64,000 nucleotides of DNA from CAYOFF01 sp964403415 (GCA_964403415.1 CAYOFF010000001.1:310001-374000), one strand, 5' to 3'. Shown: positions 33,428 through 45,965, numbered from the stretch's first letter. Made by a program: numbers and translations. The notes: generated by a model from the letters alone, not told the origin.

Positions 33428-34172
33428 GTCTGTGATGTAGTTTCCAAATATATTCAAACATGCTTTTGAGGCAGCCATGGAGCGTTGGACTTGTGATGAT
33501 TAGTCAGGAGAGCTCTTTGGTTTCATACATGAGAATGGCTACTTTTGCTTTCCCAAACAGCACGATCTCATTGGCAAATTCAAAGAGAGGGTCATGAATT
33601 ATAATAGATTCGTGATGATCATGGTTGTATGCCGCATAGTCAGAGTTGATATTGGCAATAATTGCTTTGGTCTTTGTCGGGCATTGTAATCTTCGCGGCA
33701 CAAACTCATTCATGAGATAACTATGGAGTGCCGGATCCATCGTAGATGTCCCGACAAACGTGAGAAATGGCTCGTTTTTTTGCATGTCTTTGGAGCCATT
33801 GATGATATTTTGGTAGACAACCTTGAGTCATTCAAGTCCTTCATAGAGCTGTGTTTGGACTTTGCTGTCGATGGTGTTTGCCATGGCAAGAAGCTCGGGA
33901 AGGTGGCGTTTGAGGTGCTCAGTTTTTTGTTCTGAGGAGTGAAGAAGTTCTTCGGGGTGAATACAACTATAAAGCGTATGATGTTGATGCATATGAGCTT
34001 TGACAAACCCTTTTTTGTGAAGATTTTTCATGATTGAGTGGATGGTTACTCTATTTTTCTGGAGAATTCTAGCCACGGTGCTGCAAGGAGCGGTTCATAC
34101 CTGCAAAAGAGCCAGATAGACTTTAGATTCCTGTGTAGTAAGTCATTGTTGGGCGAGTACGTCAGTAAGCAT
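33414..34172 (-). CDS. TrmB-family transcriptional regulator
   Basis: The 252-residue protein begins with a winged helix-turn-helix: LTTQESKVYLALLQVG, then STVARILQKNRVTIHSIMKNLHKKGFV. A coiled segment follows, then a TrmB-type C-terminal part with EPFLTFVGTSTMDPALHSYL and a late HDPLFEFANEIVLFG. TrmB regulators sense sugars or other small molecules in archaea and some bacteria and are common in CPR genomes. Its promoter's -10 box lies inside an inverted repeat (34200-34227), suggesting autoregulation. Its end overlaps the next gene, and the GT4 gene is divergent. Confidence 0.8.
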
Positions 34173-34199
34173 AATGACAACATGACGAATAAATGCTTT

Positions 34200-34232
34200 T
34201 TCCCATTATATATACTTTGTTTGGGAAGTAAA
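34200..34232 (-). promoter_or_regulatory. Promoter of the TrmB gene overlapped by an inverted repeat
   Basis: On the minus strand a TATAAT (34205-34210) sits 16 bases from TTTACT (34227-34232). An inverted repeat TTCCCA/TGGGAA (34200-34205, 34222-34227) spans the -10 and spacer, a natural place for a repressor. A second inverted repeat ACCCG/CGGGT lies at about 34240-34262. Confidence 0.55.
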
Positions 34233-34337
34233 ATATTTGTGATTTCGTACCCGCGCTCTGTTTCTCGGGTATAGACGATGAGAGTTGAAAAATATATGAG
34301 TTTACGTATGGAATGGGGGTTTATATGGGGGAGGGTG

Positions 34338-35639
34338 ATGAGTCCAAGGCTATGTCTGGTGTATATGACTCATGATTGAGTGGTGAGTCAGTATTGTGGT
34401 ATAGGTGCTCTTGCACAAACTTTTTTAGGCGCAATAGAAGAGATTAGATGAAATGGCTATAGTGTTGATATGTATTTGGTAGGAGTTGATGTAGAAGGGA
34501 CATCATTAGGATATAATGATGGTCTACGTGTGAAAAACATACAAAAACTGAAAACACTTGGTGGGAAACTTTATTTGGTGGACAATAATAGCGACAAAAA
34601 ATGCCAGTATGGTAATAAGAATAATTGGTGTGCGGCTTCTCAAAACTGAGCGCAATTTGTCGATGCGTTAATTTCTGAACAGTATGATACGTACGACCTT
34701 TTTGTTGTGTTTTGTGTTGATACTCCTTTTTTACACGTACCTCTTTATTCGAATTACTTTGAAAAGGATCCAAAAGTTGTCTTTGCTGTTACCTTGCATA
34801 GTACAGCAGATATTCACAAATTATATGATGTGGACGTTGAGAGAAAGTTATATGAAATGAATGCGTTGTGAGTATATATCGCGGCGTGAAATGTTGTACT
34901 TGCGGAAACGAGTAAATTTTTATGACAAAATCTTGTACATCTTTATGATGTTTCTCACGATACATTAGTGCCGTTACATTCATGAGTGCTGCCATATTCT
35001 CTGAAATATACTGAAATTTCACAGTCTGATATTGAAGCAAAGTTGCTTATGTATGGAATAGATACTAGCAAACCTATTTGTTTTAGTATGTGAAGGGCTG
35101 AGGTGTATAAGTGATTTGACATTTTGATCCATGCGTGTGAACTGTTGATGAAGCAGGACTTTAATATTTGTCTTGTGCTTTTGTGCTCTCCGTATACGGC
35201 AGATGATGCGGTACTAAGCAAGATTAAAATGCTTCTCCAACAATCATGACTTACATATGTATTGATTGATCATGTAGATTTTGAGCTTCCAAAGTATATT
35301 TGTCAGTGGCATAATACGAAAATCGTTGCACAAATCTCCTTGAAAGAGCCGTTTGGATTAATTCCGGAGGATGTGAGGTGTCGGGCAAGGAATTGAGGCC
35401 CAATAATACTCGCTTCATCCAGAGATGGATATCTTGAACAGATAACGGATGGTTATGATGGTTTTTTGACTATCCCTGAGTCATCTTGTGTAGCTAAGAA
35501 GATGTGAACCATTCTAAGTTTAGCTGAGACTACGTTATCTGGAATTAGAAAAAATGGATTTATAAGGGCGTGTGTTTCATATGATTATGCAAAGAATTTA
35601 AAGGTGTTTTTAGATTACTGTCTATCTCGTTATGCCTAA
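34338..35639 (+). CDS. GT4-type glycosyltransferase (starch synthase-like layout)
   Basis: The 433-residue protein has two Rossmann-like halves. The N-terminal CGIGALAQTFLGAIEEIRGNGYSVDMY is the donor-independent start typical of GT-B enzymes. The C-terminal half contains ICFSMGRAEVYKGFDILIHA, a UDP/ADP-sugar GT4 motif, and KEPFGLIPEDVRCRA with the catalytic EPFG region, then SSRDGYLEQI and DGYDGF. Several of these glycines are UGA codons. GGGGAGG lies just before ATG 34338, one of the few good Shine-Dalgarno sites. The product may be a glycan of the envelope or storage; the substrate is unknown. Confidence 0.85.
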
Positions 35640-36147
35640 CCCGCCCACTTACTTCAAACTTAATAAGCAAATAGGGGATGTTGAGAAGTTGTTTGCAGTG
35701 TTGCAACAGCAGGAAGCCGCTTTTTTAGAGGAAACGAGGACAACATATGACTTTTATCATATAACGGGGCGCCAGGATACGTATGCACGCATAGAGACCC
35801 AAGAAATAAGCGCAGTGGTCCAGAGATTGTATATGACGATCAAAAAAGATAAAGAGATCTATGCGGATATTTGCCCAACAGGTGTATATTTTAGAGATGA
35901 GGGAACGTTGCAGATTACTAGTAAAACCGAAGGGGAGGGGATGCTATCTGTGCTGTGATATCTGTATACGCATAGCAAAATAAGGGTTAGTCTCCTATTT
36001 ATATACGAAAATATCGATATTCACGTGCATTTACGGTATGATGAGACCTGAAAAACGTATATAGAGTGAAGAATTGAGCTCGCAAGTTTGGAAAATGATA
36101 CTGTAGAGCCGTTTTTTGATCGTTTGGATGAGAATTTAAAAGGATAG
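35632..36147 (+). CDS. Unknown 171-residue protein, translationally coupled to the GT4 gene
   Basis: It begins inside the last codons of the glycosyltransferase (8-base overlap). The protein has an N-terminal helix (KQIGDVEKLFAVLQQQEAAFLEE), then beta-rich segments DICPTGVYFRDEGTLQI and IRVSLLFIYENIDIHVHLRYDET, and an acidic end. Two glycines near its middle and end come from UGA. No family is recognised. Overlap with the glycosyltransferase suggests a linked function or chance compaction. Confidence 0.6.
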
Positions 36148-36176
36148 TTTGCCTTCAAGCACATGCAATTGTCTTA

Positions 36177-36204
36177 TTGACATATATTTATATATATGTA
36201 TAAT
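36177..36204 (+). promoter_or_regulatory. Consensus promoter for the tandem paralog pair
   Basis: TTGACA (36177-36182), 16-base spacer, TATAAT (36199-36204). It lies about 60 bases before ATG 36263. Confidence 0.8.
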
Positions 36205-36262
36205 TCGCACATGTATATTTCGTTGTGTAAGCAATGGCATTTTATTGTATTTTCTGATCCTC

Positions 36263-37555
36263 ATGTTACCAGCAAACAATCCTCAGGTTTGATCTACCAC
36301 GGAAGTTATTGATAGCGTCTTACCGTTGAGAGAGGGCAAGCTGCCCAGCAAAATATATGATTTGAAAGGAGCTCTATTGAGTTTGCTTGAAGTAGGGGAG
36401 TGACGAAAGAAAAAGCTTGCTGTTCCTCGTGAGGCTTGAGAGCAGGATGAGGTTGTAGAAAGACAATTGTCAGAGTTGCTAACGGTATATATGAGGCTTG
36501 TAGATACGACTGTTGGTCAGTTGGGGCGCGAGAATGTGGCGAATAAAACAGATAGACGCACGGGTACGAAGCAATGAATGATAGATGTTAGTGGAACATC
36601 CGTGGAAGGTGTGAATTTGCGTACATTTGCTGAACAACAATTGCAGTGGCTACGTCGTGAGTTAGCTCTTTTGGATCAGGGCTATGCTGAACTTGATAGA
36701 TGGCCAGGGCGTGAGAGAGATAATGAAATTAGTACGGTTACATTGCAGGTTAACGAGATGAGACAAGAGTTTGTATTAGCACTTACGGATATGCTGGGTA
36801 GATTGATAAACGTTGATCCAGCTTCACTTCCTGGGAAAAGAAATGCTATCCGTAGTCTTGTAAATCTACTCCAAAAATATCATGGCGATTGAAATGATGT
36901 ATTGATAGTTGAGGGATTGGCCGCGTTAAGATCTTGAGTGGCTGAGAAACGTCTAATGAGGTGAATATGAGGAGACCAGTCATGAAGTGCTCAAGACTGG
37001 TATGTGGGATGTAGAAACCTTTTTGCCTATACGATGAATGTTCTCTATGCAGAGACAGAGGTGGCAAATGATGAGGTGACAACAACCAAAAGACCTTGTT
37101 TTACACAATTTGATAGACATCATCTTCACAATAGGGCTGTAATAAGTGATTTTGACCGATTTTTCTATGTGCAGAGAGATATTTCTGGCCAGGTAATTGA
37201 TGTATATGTCCAGAAAAAAGGTCTTTATACCGCTGATAGCGGTAATGTGTACGAGTATGGCATCACGTATGCCTATCCTGCAGTGATGTGGCGCCAAAAT
37301 CCTGACTTTGTGAATAATCCAACTGCTCCTTTGGGGAATGCTCAGTATTTTATTATCGCTTATGATGCACTAGGTAGACCTATTCCTCAGTATACAATTG
37401 ATCCTGCTGATCCACAGGAGGTTGACAATAGACCCTTTGAGACGTATAGAGAAGCTGTGGAGGATATAGTGCTAGATACATGTAGAGCATGGGAGCGTGA
37501 AAGAGAAGAAGCAAGACTACAAGCAAAACTGAGGGAGGGAGACGAAACAGAATAA
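36263..37555 (+). CDS. Unknown protein, first of two tandem paralogs
   Basis: The 430-residue protein starts with a polar region holding LREGKLPSKIYDLKGAL. A helical part with FAEQQLQWLRRELALLDQGY follows, and then a beta-rich C-terminal domain (FFYVQRDISGQVIDVYVQKKGLY, YIIAYDALGRPIPQY type strands) and a charged tail. The same order (LREGKL, FAEQQLxWLxxxLxLLDxGY, YxQ..GxY, GNVY) is seen in the next gene. No signal peptide is visible and I do not recognise a family. It has its own consensus promoter, and the next gene follows after 40 bases. Confidence 0.65.
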
Positions 37556-37595
37556 TATAACGCATGCTTTTTATAGTTTTACGTATAGTGATAAC

Positions 37596-38783
37596 ATGTA
37601 TTCTCCAGTACCTGGTGTATGATTTACAAAAGGAGCTATAGACTCACTTGATGTGGGCTCACTGCGTGAGGGCAAACTTTCTCCTCGCTATAGTGGCTCT
37701 CATGCTGAGTTGGCAGCTGTTTTGGATGTGACAGATATATCTAGTAGAAGGGAGGAGAGGCGTGCAAATGTGTTGGGATCTTTTCTAGATCCTGTGGGAG
37801 AACAGGACGAATATGTGAGTGAGACATTGTCTGCGGTGATGGATACATATTTTGCATGTCTTGATATAGTGACGAAACAGGTAGCAAAAGATGATGGATG
37901 GAAAAGAAAATATGCTCCAGTTCCATGACAACCACAAATACGTCCTACGCCTAAGCAGTTTGCTGAGCAGCAACTTCTTTGGTTACATCATCAGCTATCT
38001 TTATTGGATGCTTGATATCCTGCGAGCGTGGGGGACAAAACGAATACGCATCCTAAGATAGTGACGGTTCGTTTGAGTGATGATAGGAAAGTATTGCTGG
38101 ATACGCTGCGCTCGACCTTGGCGGATGTTGTTGCATATATGCGTGGTGAACTAGACTTTGAGCATATAAGTCAGTCTTTGTTGCGTCTTTCTGCTTCGAT
38201 GAGAGAGCTTGGTGGAAGTCAAAGTGAACATTATGTGAACGGTGCGTATTCTTGTCTTGGATCTGGTACTCCTAGAGATATGTTTGCAGGCGTGCAGTAT
38301 CTAGTAAGCTATGCGTTACAGCTTGTGTATGTGGAGAGTGAGACGATTGATACCGTGATCCATGAGAAGACAACAAAAACACCTTTGCGTCATGCATTTA
38401 TGAGAAGACCAGGGGAAGAGGAGAATCATGAGAATGATGTTACATACTCTCTATGTGTCGATAAGAAATCGGATGGGACTGTAGATCGTGTCTATGCACA
38501 GCGCCAGGGTATCTATGTGTGAGTTGAAGGGTATGTGTTTGTGTATACAATTCAGGATGAATATATGGAAGCAGAGCGAAAAGACTCACTAGATCGTGTG
38601 GAACATCCTCATGGTTTCCCTATGGGTAATGTATATGTATGATACGTGGATGTATATACGCCAGACGGTCAAAGAGTAGAGTCAGGAAAAGTAATGATTG
38701 GCCAAGCTTCTGAGAGGTATGAGGACTTTGAGTGAAGAATTACTACAAAATGTGATCGTTATGAGAAGACTATGATGCGATAG
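37596..38783 (+). CDS. Unknown protein, second of two tandem paralogs
   Basis: The 395-residue protein shares with its upstream neighbour SLREGKLSPRY near the start, FAEQQLLWLHHQLSLLDAGY in the middle, and the beta-rich end with RVYAQRQGIYVG and MGNVYVGYVDVYTPDGQ. Several glycines at these motifs are UGA. The rest has diverged, so the pair is an old duplication. Its TAG is only three bases from the TAG of the convergent Memo-CapA gene, with no terminator between. The function is unknown; the conserved C-terminal strands suggest a folded binding domain. Confidence 0.65.
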
Positions 38784-38786
38784 CTT

Positions 38787-40667
38787 CTACTTTCATACAT
38801 ATGCATCTACAACTCATGTACCTATGGATATACTCTGGAGATGGTTTTTTGTGTCAAAGCGGAAATCTAGGGCAGCAGCTCGTCATTGTTTGGTGGCTTC
38901 ACTAAATCACTGATCCATGAGGAAATTTCAGACACTATAGATGATGGGTTTTTTGTGGTATCGTTCTATGTCTTGTGGGACATGTGGATGTGATCAGATA
39001 ATGGCTGTCGCACCACAGTCTATGAGTTGTTTTGCTCGTTGTTGTTGCTGCGCGCTGTGTAGCGGCTGATATTCATCTCATCGATGAGGAAAGATAAGAA
39101 TGGCGTTGGTATTGTCGGCATAATTTTTGATTGTTTCGCAGTATCTAGGCATGAGTGACGAGGGCGTTATGGTAAGGTCAATGCCGATGAGGGCATATGA
39201 GATGCCGCGAATTGATCATGTAGTGACCGTCCAATCCTCAAATTTTCCACCCATGTATGAAAGCAATCCAAATCATCTAATACCTGCGTTCGACAGATGT
39301 TTTTTTGTTTCTTGTGCTGCTTCTCGTCATCCATCAAATGTGTGATTGTTGGCGCGCGTGAGATGCGTAAATCCAATGCGTTTGAGATAGGGGAGAATCT
39401 CTGGTGTAGAGCAGAAACGAGGATTTTTCTGAGAGGGGATACAGGATGTTTTTTTGGTGACGATGGGTGTTTCAAGATTTCCTACAACGAGGTCACTCCC
39501 AAAAAACATCCTGTGTATGTGCGACTCGGGAGGATTTTTCGCTTTTCATTCTTGGTAGTAACGTGCAAAATAAGCGGTGAGCAGAGCCGGATTTGAGAGT
39601 CTGCTTTTGACGGCTCTGTCGTAGATGATGTCGCCTACGACCGTGAGTGTAAATCCTCTTTCGGGGAGTGTGGAAGATGCACTAGGCGCAACAAACGATA
39701 TGACATTTCTAGAGGTGTTTCCATATCATTGTTCACGGTTTAGGATAAGTGAACTACTATCTCTTCGTAGGAGGCGAGGTAGGAGCTTAGCATCTTTTGC
39801 AAGATATGTAACGGTATATAGACATGCAGGGCAGTCTACCTCAAGTTTACTAAAAGCAGTTCGGCCCGATGCTTGGGATGCGTGGCCTAGTGTATAGAGA
39901 CTGGTGCGATCGTGAAGCGCAGCGAGTGGCTCCTGGACATAGTGACTCCAGTCTACAGATGCTATCACGAGTGTATTAGGATGTTTTTTGAGAAATGGTT
40001 GTAGTGTGGCATACGCTAGTTTGGCGGAGGATCATGATCTTGGCGTGAGTACAATAGGAAGTACTTTCGCTTTTGGAAAATATGTTTTTATGAAGGTGAG
40101 ATGCTCTCAGAGTCAATGTTCTTTGGTGGTGGCAAGTGATGAACCATTGTCAGATGAGAGATTTTTGGATGTACTGTTTTTGGGTGATCGCGTTGTGAAG
40201 AGGTCGTCGGTAGTAAGTTTTGGATATTTGCCATCTCCTGTTCCTCGTCCGTGTGGAGGTGATCGTTGAGCAAGATTAACACATGCAGCTGGCTGTGAGG
40301 GAGATGATGCGCTCGTATAACAGAGTGTTTTGAAGCGATCATCTATGGTTTCTGCTTGTCTTTTGCCGAGTCCGAAATGATTTGGTGAGATGAGAACGAT
40401 GTATGTCGGTGTTTTTTCCTCTTCGGTATATGCATCGAGAATGGCTTTGTATGTTTGCTGAATACGTTCTTGGGCAATCATAAAATGGGGGAGGACGATG
40501 ATGTGTGGAATGTGTGACTGTATTCATCAACGATCTTGTCAGAAATCTTGGCTTCCTACTCATCCTGATTCTGCTGCTGATCACCATGCGAGTGATGACG
40601 TACGCAAAATAATGACAAGCAAAAGTGTCCCACACAAAATTCGTAGAAGACGTGTACGTCGTATCAT
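38787..40667 (-). CDS. Memo-like / CapA-like fusion protein, membrane anchored
   Basis: The 626-residue protein has an N-terminal anchor (LLRILCGTLLLVIIL). Residues of about 50-310 resemble the Memo/AmmeMemoRadiSam B fold: VLISPNHFGLG, EHGLGEHLTFI and VIASVDWSHYVQ. The C-terminal 320 residues are a CapA/PgsA-type metallophosphatase-like domain with TVVGDIIYDRAV, VGNLETPI, RANNHTFDGG, FPHRGDEY and IGSHPHVPQD. CapA proteins take part in poly-gamma-glutamate or related surface-polymer export. The Memo role is uncertain. It is 13 bases downstream of the DUF3160 lipoprotein, so they probably form an operon. Confidence 0.8.
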
Positions 40668-40680
40668 GAGTCACATCATG

Positions 40681-43401
40681 TTATCTTATCATAAGATCCA
40701 CAAAGGGGAGGCTCATGATCTCTTTGGATGCTCCAGCTCATGGTGTTGAACCATCACTACTTGGATCATAAGCTGCTTGTCGTTCTTCGTCGGTATATCT
40801 TCATTTCTCTATAGGGACGGGCGTTCCATAGAACTCATAATGCGAGAATATTGGTCATGTTACGACTCTTTTGCCGTTTGCATCGTCAATCATCAATACC
40901 AAGAGGTAAGGTCTACCTGTTGCTTCGTAGAGTGGTCATTTGAGTCCAGATGTGAAGATGTCTGCAATAAGGCTTCATCTTTGCTCTTTTTCGATAGGCA
41001 GTCCAATGACTTTTTCGGGAATGGTGAGTTCATTAAGCTTTTGGTCAGAGAGTCTGAGTTGTTCAAATTCTTCATCGGAGATTTTTTCATTGTTTGCTTG
41101 CTTGAGTGCGATGCCTTTAACGAATGTTATATAGTCAGAAAATTTGCTGAGAAGTGGATTGTGGAAAAATTCGTCAGTATCCTGGGTGAGCGTGAGGAGA
41201 TTGTTCATGAGGTCGATATTTGGCTCTACATATCCTTTGGCTATGGGAAGATCTGGAGGTGTTACTTCGATGTTGCATGTGCCTCCTCATCCTCAAAGTT
41301 CTGCATATGCCTGCTTGACATAGAGGAGTGTGTCGTGCTTGAGCTCAGTGTAACTGCCAAGATATGTTACGAGTTGCTTTGTCTGGTAAAGCGCGTCTTC
41401 AAGAAAGTATGGAATATTTTGGTATGTTGGTGTAAATACTGTAGCAAGCATACCAAGCCAGCGATGATAAATGGTCCCTGAGAGTGCTTCTACAAAAGCT
41501 GCTAGTTGTGGACGCGTGCTAGATTTTAGATTTGGATATGCTTTGATATGTTCTGTGCGAATATCATATTCGTCGGCGTGTTTATTCATCCAGAGTTCTA
41601 CGTAGCGTTCTGCAACGGGTAGCTCGAGAAGATTGTCTGCTACGATGAGTGCTGTCTGTACATCGGGTTTGTCACTGCTTTCTGTCTCAGCGGATCATGC
41701 GGTGAATTTATCAAATAGTCGGCTATCTACCGTAAATTTTTCTCCAAACATGACGAGACCGTTGGTAAGGAGATGTGCTTTGTCTTCTGTGAGAGCCCTT
41801 CTTTCCGCTGTTTGGTATGAGGTACTGATAATTTTTTGCTGGAAGAGTGCTAGGAGTTCATCTCTAAACTTTTCGTCAGCGGATGCAGAGATAATTGCTT
41901 GAGGTGAAGATAAGTTTTTATCTTTGAGAAATTTTTGGAGCAGAGTAATCGTCATATCGTCGTCGCTTCAGATGAGACGTTTGATGGCGTCGTTCATGTT
42001 TTCAAGGATAACTAGCTGATCTGCTGGGATAGTATGCGCCATGATCAGCGCGGTAGCAGCTCCTTTTGCGTCAGCTACGTACATTTTTTCTCTCATGAGC
42101 CATTTAGCTCCCATAAAATATGTCTTGAGAAGAGAGTCATTGGTGTAGTGAGACCTTGGGGTGAACTGTGTATAGTCTTGTTTGATGATCTCCATAGGCT
42201 CTGGTGGTGTAGGCATAATGAGCGCAAAGAGTGGATCAGGATATTTCATTTCCTTAGCAGCAAGGATGAGTTGGATTGACTCGGTTGCTGCTTTTTTGTA
42301 GTTTTCGGGTAGTTTTGAGAAATTTTTGGTTGCTTGCTCTTGGATGAGCGCATTGATTTGCTCGTCAGTGAGGTCATTAAACTCGGGGTTGGTGGATTTT
42401 TGTTTGTCGATCTGCGCAAAAATATCTTCCTGACTCGGCAAAAGAGAGGCTTCTATAGCCCGATAACTTGCTAAATATCCATAGATATGTTTTTCGTCTG
42501 GAGATGATGCTTTGTTGAGGAGATCGAGATAGTGGTCTGCAAGCTGGATGCTTACCTGTGCAAATTGTGGTCTGAGTGTTTTCTCTTCGTATGCGATAAG
42601 TGAATTTTCGAAAAGCTTGTGATAGACATGTAAGAGCATATCTGTGGTAATGTAGACGGTATTGTAAGGATACCTTCTAAATAATTCTGTAGGATGTCCT
42701 CAGATTCTTTGGAGTACTCTAGCCCATTCTTCAGTAAAATTGTACTGTACGGGAAGTACACTAAGTTCTTTGGTGTAGTCTACTTTTGGTGAAATGAGCC
42801 CGGGACGCATGTCACCTTGATAAAATTTTTCTGTTGGCTGTAGTGCTATTCGTCCATGTTCTACGAAAAAATCTTGTTGGGCTTTGGTAAGCGGCATTAT
42901 AAGTCATGTGCCTTTGTAAGTGTCCGTAAGCTTGAGAGACATTCACTGTTTGAGTTGGTTGGTGGGTATGCTTTTGAGTACGGTTGGTTGTTCTCATGCA
43001 AAAGTATCCGCATTGACGAAATCTACTGTTTTGCATTCAGCGTCTTTGAAGTAACTTATATCCTCAGGTGTGCCTTGGTAGACGTAGTCGATGGTCCATG
43101 GCTGTGTATATCATGCGCTGAGAGAGTCTCGATTGGCCATATCTTCGAGCTTTGGACGTTGCATTTTCCGTGTATAGCGAGCTTCTTCACTTACCTCTGG
43201 TATACCTAGTATTCCACCTGAGCTTGTGGTTCAGGCAGTATTTTGTGCTCAAGACAGAGCCGTTGGGGTGGGTGTGTCTGTTGATGAGGGTGATGTTCTC
43301 TGGCAGCCGGTAAGCGTGACTGCTAAAATAATTCAAAATATTATGCCAAATACACGTGTACCTAGGTGTTGTAATAGAATGTTGTGATGTACTACCTTCA
43401 T
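40681..43401 (-). CDS. DUF3160-type lipoprotein
   Basis: The 906-residue protein has a signal peptide with lipobox LTGC (Cys near residue 30) and a Ser/Thr/Pro linker. A large all-helical domain follows, with the DUF3160 hallmark YPYNTVYITTDMLLHVYHKL and later SGTIYHRWLGML. The ending GSTPGAGASKEIM is Gly/Ser-rich with UGA codons. DUF3160 proteins are secreted, of unknown function, and frequent in CPR and archaea. It is the promoter-proximal gene of the pair with Memo-CapA. Lipidation places it on the outer face of the membrane. Confidence 0.82.
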
Positions 43402-43502
43402 GCCGTATGAACGAAAGATAAAAGAGACAATAATCCTCTAGCGTATGCTGTTTTTACTTAGAATTGCAATCGTAATTGCAGATGTGCAACATATCAGTAT
43501 AG

Positions 43503-43536
43503 AGATACTGACGACAGATACTGACAACAGATACTA
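43503..43536. repeat. 13-base tandem repeat in the DUF3160/mprF divergent region
   Basis: Two full copies of AGATACTGAC(G/A)AC (43503-43515, 43516-43528) and a partial third lie in the 197-base gap between divergent genes. They could be operator sites or simple slippage; nothing else in the gap is clear. Confidence 0.5.
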
Positions 43537-43598
43537 GTGTTTAGAAATTTTGTGAAGATGGTATGTATAAACGTCTTGTAAATATATGACATCTCGTC

Positions 43599-45965
43599 AT
43601 GCAGCAGGTAACATCACATAGGATGCATACGTTTTTTCGTGTAGGTGTTATGTTGATCTGTGCATACTTTGTCTATTTATTTGTCCAACATCAGGAGATT
43701 GATTTGCAACAGGTACGCACGGTTCTTCTTACTAGCAATTTGCGTGCGATGGGATTTTGATTGCTGTTCGTGGCAGTATGACTGGCATGTCAAGCTATGA
43801 TGTATGTGATGAGTTTCCGTGCATTATGATTGGTATTACCGTTTTGGGAGGGTATGAGGCTTTTTTTGAAACGTAATTTTGTGAGCGCGTTTTTGCCGTG
43901 AGGGAGTATTACCAATATGTTTTTCTTTACTAAACGCTTGGAGACAAGATATGGCTTTTCCAAACTGTCGCTTTATACGGCATCGTCTTTGTTTACCATT
44001 GCAGCGTATGTCGCTATCCCTCTTATTGCATTGCCGATGATTGGGATATTGGTCGCTAGCGATGAGTCTGTAGAATGAGTTGTTTGACCAATACTGACGG
44101 TGATTGTCTGTATCTCCATAGTCATCGCTGCGATTATATGGATCGGCAATCAGCAGCAGCCGAGCGCGTTTTTGCAAAGGCATCTGCCAGTACTGGCAGA
44201 TGCCTTTGCTCATCTGCGCCAACAACGCATTGAGCGCAAATATGTGCGATGGACTATCGCATGTTCTGTTCTTGTGGATGCGATAGGCATCGTTCATATG
44301 TATGCTGCGCTCCGAGCACTTGGCGCAGAGGCGACGATGTATATAGCGAGCGTGGGATATCTGATTTCTATTACGTTACACGTCTCGTCGCCATTTTTGC
44401 GTGGTGCAGGAGCAATTGAATTATTGATGACATACTTTCTTTCATCTCATGGAATAGCTCCTGTACAGGCGGTGTCGGTTGCGTTTTTGTTTCGTTTTTT
44501 CCAGTTCTGGTTACCGCTTATTGCGGGAATGACAACATTTGTATTTGCCAAAAATACTTTCTGGCTTAGAGTTTTCCCTCCTGTATTGATGTTTGTGCTG
44601 GGTATCTCTACTATGATAGGGTCACTTGTACCAGCGCGATGATGATATTTGTATATCTTCTCATCGTTTTTCCCTCGAGAAATATCTAGCCTTGGTAATA
44701 TAGCAGTCATCGTGTTGTGATGAGCGGTTCTGATTCTAGGATTTTCGTTGCTTAGATGAACGAGACAGGCTTGGCGATGAGCAATTGCTGTAGTCGTAGT
44801 AACGCTGCTGGGCCAATTGCTCCGTGGTTGACACGTTTTGGAGATGCTGCTGTCATTGGTTACGTTGGTGGTTCTGATTCTGGATCGTCACAACTATACA
44901 TTATCTGCATCTGCATGATTTTTGTCGTGAGGACTTACCAAGGCATTGTTATTGATTTGATTGAGATGATCATTGCATACGGATGTGTCTCCATGAGCTG
45001 CTCAAGAACTTGCCAAAAGTATTGTGGATGTGTATGGAAAGACGCATCTTGATTACTTCAAAACCTATCACGACAAACAATACTTTTTTAATGCGTCGCA
45101 GACATGATTTATCTCCTACAAGAGAGCACAAGGGTATGCGTTTGTTTTGGGAATGCCGGTTGTTCCGACCGAGGCAGATTGTTTGCCGTTGATTGAAGAG
45201 TTTCATGCCCGAGCATCCAGAAAGAATATCAAAATTGCCTACTATAGAGTAGACTCGGAGGGTGCTGCGTTGTTGTGATTATTAGGCAAAAAAAGTCTTT
45301 TTATCTGACAAGATGCATTTCTGGATTTGGAAACATTTTCTCTTGAGTGAAGACCTAAGCGAGAGCTCAGGGGTGCAATCAAAAAATTCACACAGTTGTG
45401 ATACACATTTCATGTCGCACAACCGCCTCATGCAGATGTATTTCTGGGCGAGCTTGAAGCGGTCTCAGATGCTTGGCTGTCGTGACTTAAAAGAAAAGAA
45501 TTAGCCTTCTCTCAGGGCGTTTTTCTGCCTACAGAACTGGCAGAGCATACTATTTGTTATGTGCGTGATGCGTATGGGGAGATGCATGCATTTGTGGATC
45601 TGGTTCCAGATCCCGTGGTTCACGAGGCAAACTATGACTTGATGCGTCACAAAATTGTATGAGTGCCCAATGGTTTGATGAACTACTTGCTTACCGAGAT
45701 GTTTTTGCGGCTCAAAAATCAATGATACGAGCGTGTGTGTATGGGAATGGTTCCTCTTGCATGAATAGATACGCCAACATCTCCAGGCCATTATGCGCTC
45801 AAACTTATCTATCAGTACCTCAACAGAATACATCGTTATAAGTGACTTAGATCGTTCAAACAAAAATTCTGCCCGGAATGGCAGGATAGATACTTGGTGT
45901 ATAGCCATGATGTAGATATGGTTGATCTTCCACTGGCATTACGTACAGTGATGAGAAGGTTATAG
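43599..45965 (+). CDS. mprF: MprF-like bifunctional aminoacyl-lipid synthase and flippase
   Basis: The 788-residue protein has about thirteen membrane helices. The first eight match the LPG flippase (UPF0104-like) part, with NFVSAFLPGGSITNMFFFTKRLE and SSPFLRGAGAIELLMTYFLS. The soluble C-terminal half is a DUF2156/GNAT-type aminoacyl transferase domain with HDKQYFFNASQTGFISYKR, YERVCMGMVPLAG and LIYQYLNRIHRYKGLRSFKQKF. MprF moves lysine or alanine from tRNA to phosphatidylglycerol and flips the product, protecting against cationic peptides. A DedA gene follows 24 bases later, a likely operon. Numerous UGA-Gly codons occur. Confidence 0.9.
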
